Assembly: GCA_900767195.1 (NCBI GenBank)
Contig: CAAFYG010000084.1
Coordinates: 1-7,488, forward strand
Direction: 5' to 3'
Source: Clostridia bacterium
GTDB taxonomy: Bacteria > Bacillota > Clostridia > Christensenellales > Borkfalkiaceae
Length of the DNA stretch: 7,488 bases
In this document: positions 7,013 through 7,488 of the stretch, in pieces
Position numbering within the stretch: the stretch's first letter is position 1
Layout: every line of letters begins with the position of its first letter
Translations under genes and position numbers: made by a program
Notes under the pieces: model-generated
Database searches by the model: none
What the model was told of the DNA's origin: nothing
What the model saw: only the letters and a program-made list of their open reading frames with translations

Positions 7013-7145
7013 CTTTATCCTCCTTCTTGTTTCCAATTTTACCTAATACGGTTATGCCGTATTTTTGCACTAAACGCGTCATTATATCAATAAACGCATT
7101 GTAATTTTCATTTTCCCTTTTATTTACATATTCTTGCCGTTTCAA
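6996..7145 (-). CDS. 49-residue protein overlapping the recombinase start, TTG start
   Basis: A small open frame beginning with TTG at 7145 and ending with TAA at 6998-6996, inside the recombinase gene. The product is charged and mostly helical-looking, with KRQEYVNKRENENYNAFID followed by IMTRLVQKYG, a pattern I associate with small helper proteins next to recombinases in clostridial elements, though I cannot name the family. The TTG is the first possible start after an in-frame stop eight bases upstream, and overlaps the previous gene's TGA as TTGA. GAGGAG lies only two bases before it, too close for a classic ribosome binding site, so coupling to the gene before it is likely. The 17-base overlap with the recombinase, whose ribosome binding site lies inside this gene, suggests coupled translation. 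It could tune recombinase level or direction, but that is conjecture. Function unknown. Confidence 0.6.
   Translation of the reverse strand: MKRQEYVNKRENENYNAFIDIMTRLVQKYGITVLGKIGNKKEDKDESRR
7019..7025 (-). promoter_or_regulatory. ribosome binding site that sets the recombinase start
   Basis: AAGGAGG on the minus strand, six bases before the ATG at 7012. It lies within the coding sequence of the 49-residue gene and selects 7012 over a TTG at 7036. Confidence 0.88.
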
Positions 7146-7348
7146 ATCTCCTCAAATTTATTTGTGTTTCGTATAGGTCGCGTTACTCGGGATTTCTGCC
7201 TTGTCTTACTATTTTTTATCATTTTTAATTTACCGACTACTCTCCGTAGTAACACTATAACTTTTATTCCTTCTCCCGCCGTGCTTTTAACGGAAAGATA
7301 AACACGGCCACCCCTATCACACAATATCTCCTTATCTTTTCCCGCCAT
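7142..7348 (-). CDS. small basic protein, degenerate zinc-finger-like
   Basis: A 68-residue open frame from ATG 7348 (or 74 residues from GTG 7366, which abuts the preceding stop) to TGA at 7144-7142. Neither start has a clear ribosome binding site, so coupling to the gene before it is likely. The N-terminal half reads MAGKDKEILCDRGGRVYL, then STAGEGIKVIV, then VVGKLKMIK. It resembles the small Com-like zinc fingers of phages and integrative elements, which have two Cys-x-x-Cys pairs in this arrangement (KEIRCxxCGR...CPRCGKLxxIK). Here only one of the four expected cysteines is present, so zinc binding looks lost, by decay or by change of role. The second half is rich in Lys and Arg and not recognised. 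Its stop overlaps the TTG start of the next gene. The family link is from memory and tentative; it may be a pseudogene. Confidence 0.5.
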   Translation of the reverse strand: MAGKDKEILCDRGGRVYLSVKSTAGEGIKVIVLLRRVVGKLKMIKNSKTRQKSRVTRPIRNTNKFEEI

Positions 7349-7366
7349 TACGGGTGTAATAAGCAC

Positions 7367-7488
7367 TTAATGTGTTCCGCTGCTATGTGACTTCATAATT
7401 TCATACGCTCTTTTTATAAAGTCCACTTTTGTTAAGTTGCGCTCCTTCAAGAACGCATTGATTTCGACATACAAATCCCGCGGAATCA
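7367..7488 (-). CDS. C-terminal part of a probable ribbon-helix-helix-type protein
   Basis: The last 39 codons of a gene that enters from the right edge and stops with TAA at 7369-7367. The visible part contains IPRDLYVEINAFLKERNLTK and FIKRAYEIMKSH. The pattern of a short strand (IP-x-DLY) leading into an amphipathic helix, a turn with NLTK, and a second helix resembles Arc/CopG-type ribbon-helix-helix DNA-binding proteins, common as small regulators in mobile elements. The strand that contacts DNA would lie at or before the edge, so this cannot be confirmed. The next gene could begin with GTG immediately after this stop codon, so the two are in one transcript. It may be a repressor or excision-control factor of the element, which is inference from position only. 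Confidence 0.6.
   Translation of the reverse strand, partial: IPRDLYVEINAFLKERNLTKVDFIKRAYEIMKSHSSGTH

Larger units (their letters stand above)
5370..7488 (-). mobile_element. end of an integrated mobile element carrying a serine recombinase
   Basis: The stretch from the attachment-site centre to the right window edge holds a large serine recombinase and three small, overlapping upstream genes on the same strand. The element boundary is placed at 5370-5371 because host-like rlmD sequence begins there. Its other end, its cargo and its type (integrative conjugative, mobilizable element or prophage) are not visible. No conjugation or phage structural gene is in the window. Confidence 0.6.

Overview
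The window looks like a piece of a Clostridia-type (Firmicutes) chromosome joined to one end of a mobile genetic element. Support for this is strong AGGAGG-type ribosome binding sites, YesM/YesN-style two-component genes, lipoprotein sugar-binding proteins, and a clostridial-style large serine recombinase. I cannot place it at family level. All convincing genes lie on the minus strand, so transcription runs from high to low coordinates.

Left part (1-5045), sugar sensing and uptake. A promoter at about 5017-5045 drives three genes joined by two 4-base ATGA overlaps. They are an AraC-type response regulator (4943-3303), a membrane sensor histidine kinase of the LytS/YesM type (3306-1582), and a lipoprotein of the ribose/galactose-binding family (1585-608). 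A rho-independent terminator follows at 552-580. After a 216-base gap comes the start of an MglB-like galactose-binding lipoprotein (335 to the window edge). The layout suggests a three-component system: the lipoprotein binds a sugar outside the cell and signals through the kinase to the regulator, which activates the adjacent transporter. Three AGTTTGCAC boxes spaced 20 and 21 bases apart (5089-5138) lie upstream of the regulator promoter and could be its operator.

Right part (5222-7488), mobile element end. A 556-residue large serine recombinase (7012-5342) is preceded by three tightly packed small genes: a probable ribbon-helix-helix protein cut by the window edge, a small zinc-finger-like protein that seems to have lost most of its cysteines, and a 49-residue protein starting with TTG that overlaps the recombinase start by 17 bases. 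The sampled recombinase DNA is visibly richer in A+T than the left part.

Junction (5222-5390). The last codons of the recombinase contain a 20-base inverted repeat with a 2-base centre (GA on the coding strand), as expected for a serine integrase attachment site. The recombinase C-terminus (VETLVVLSRK) and the 39 in-frame codons after its stop resemble the C-terminus of clostridial 23S rRNA (uracil-C5) methyltransferase RlmD/RumA. The likeliest reading is that the element inserted into the 3' part of an rlmD gene and that the recombinase reading frame runs across the attachment site into host DNA, borrowing its last residues and stop codon. The rlmD remnant ends at 5222, directly before a terminator.
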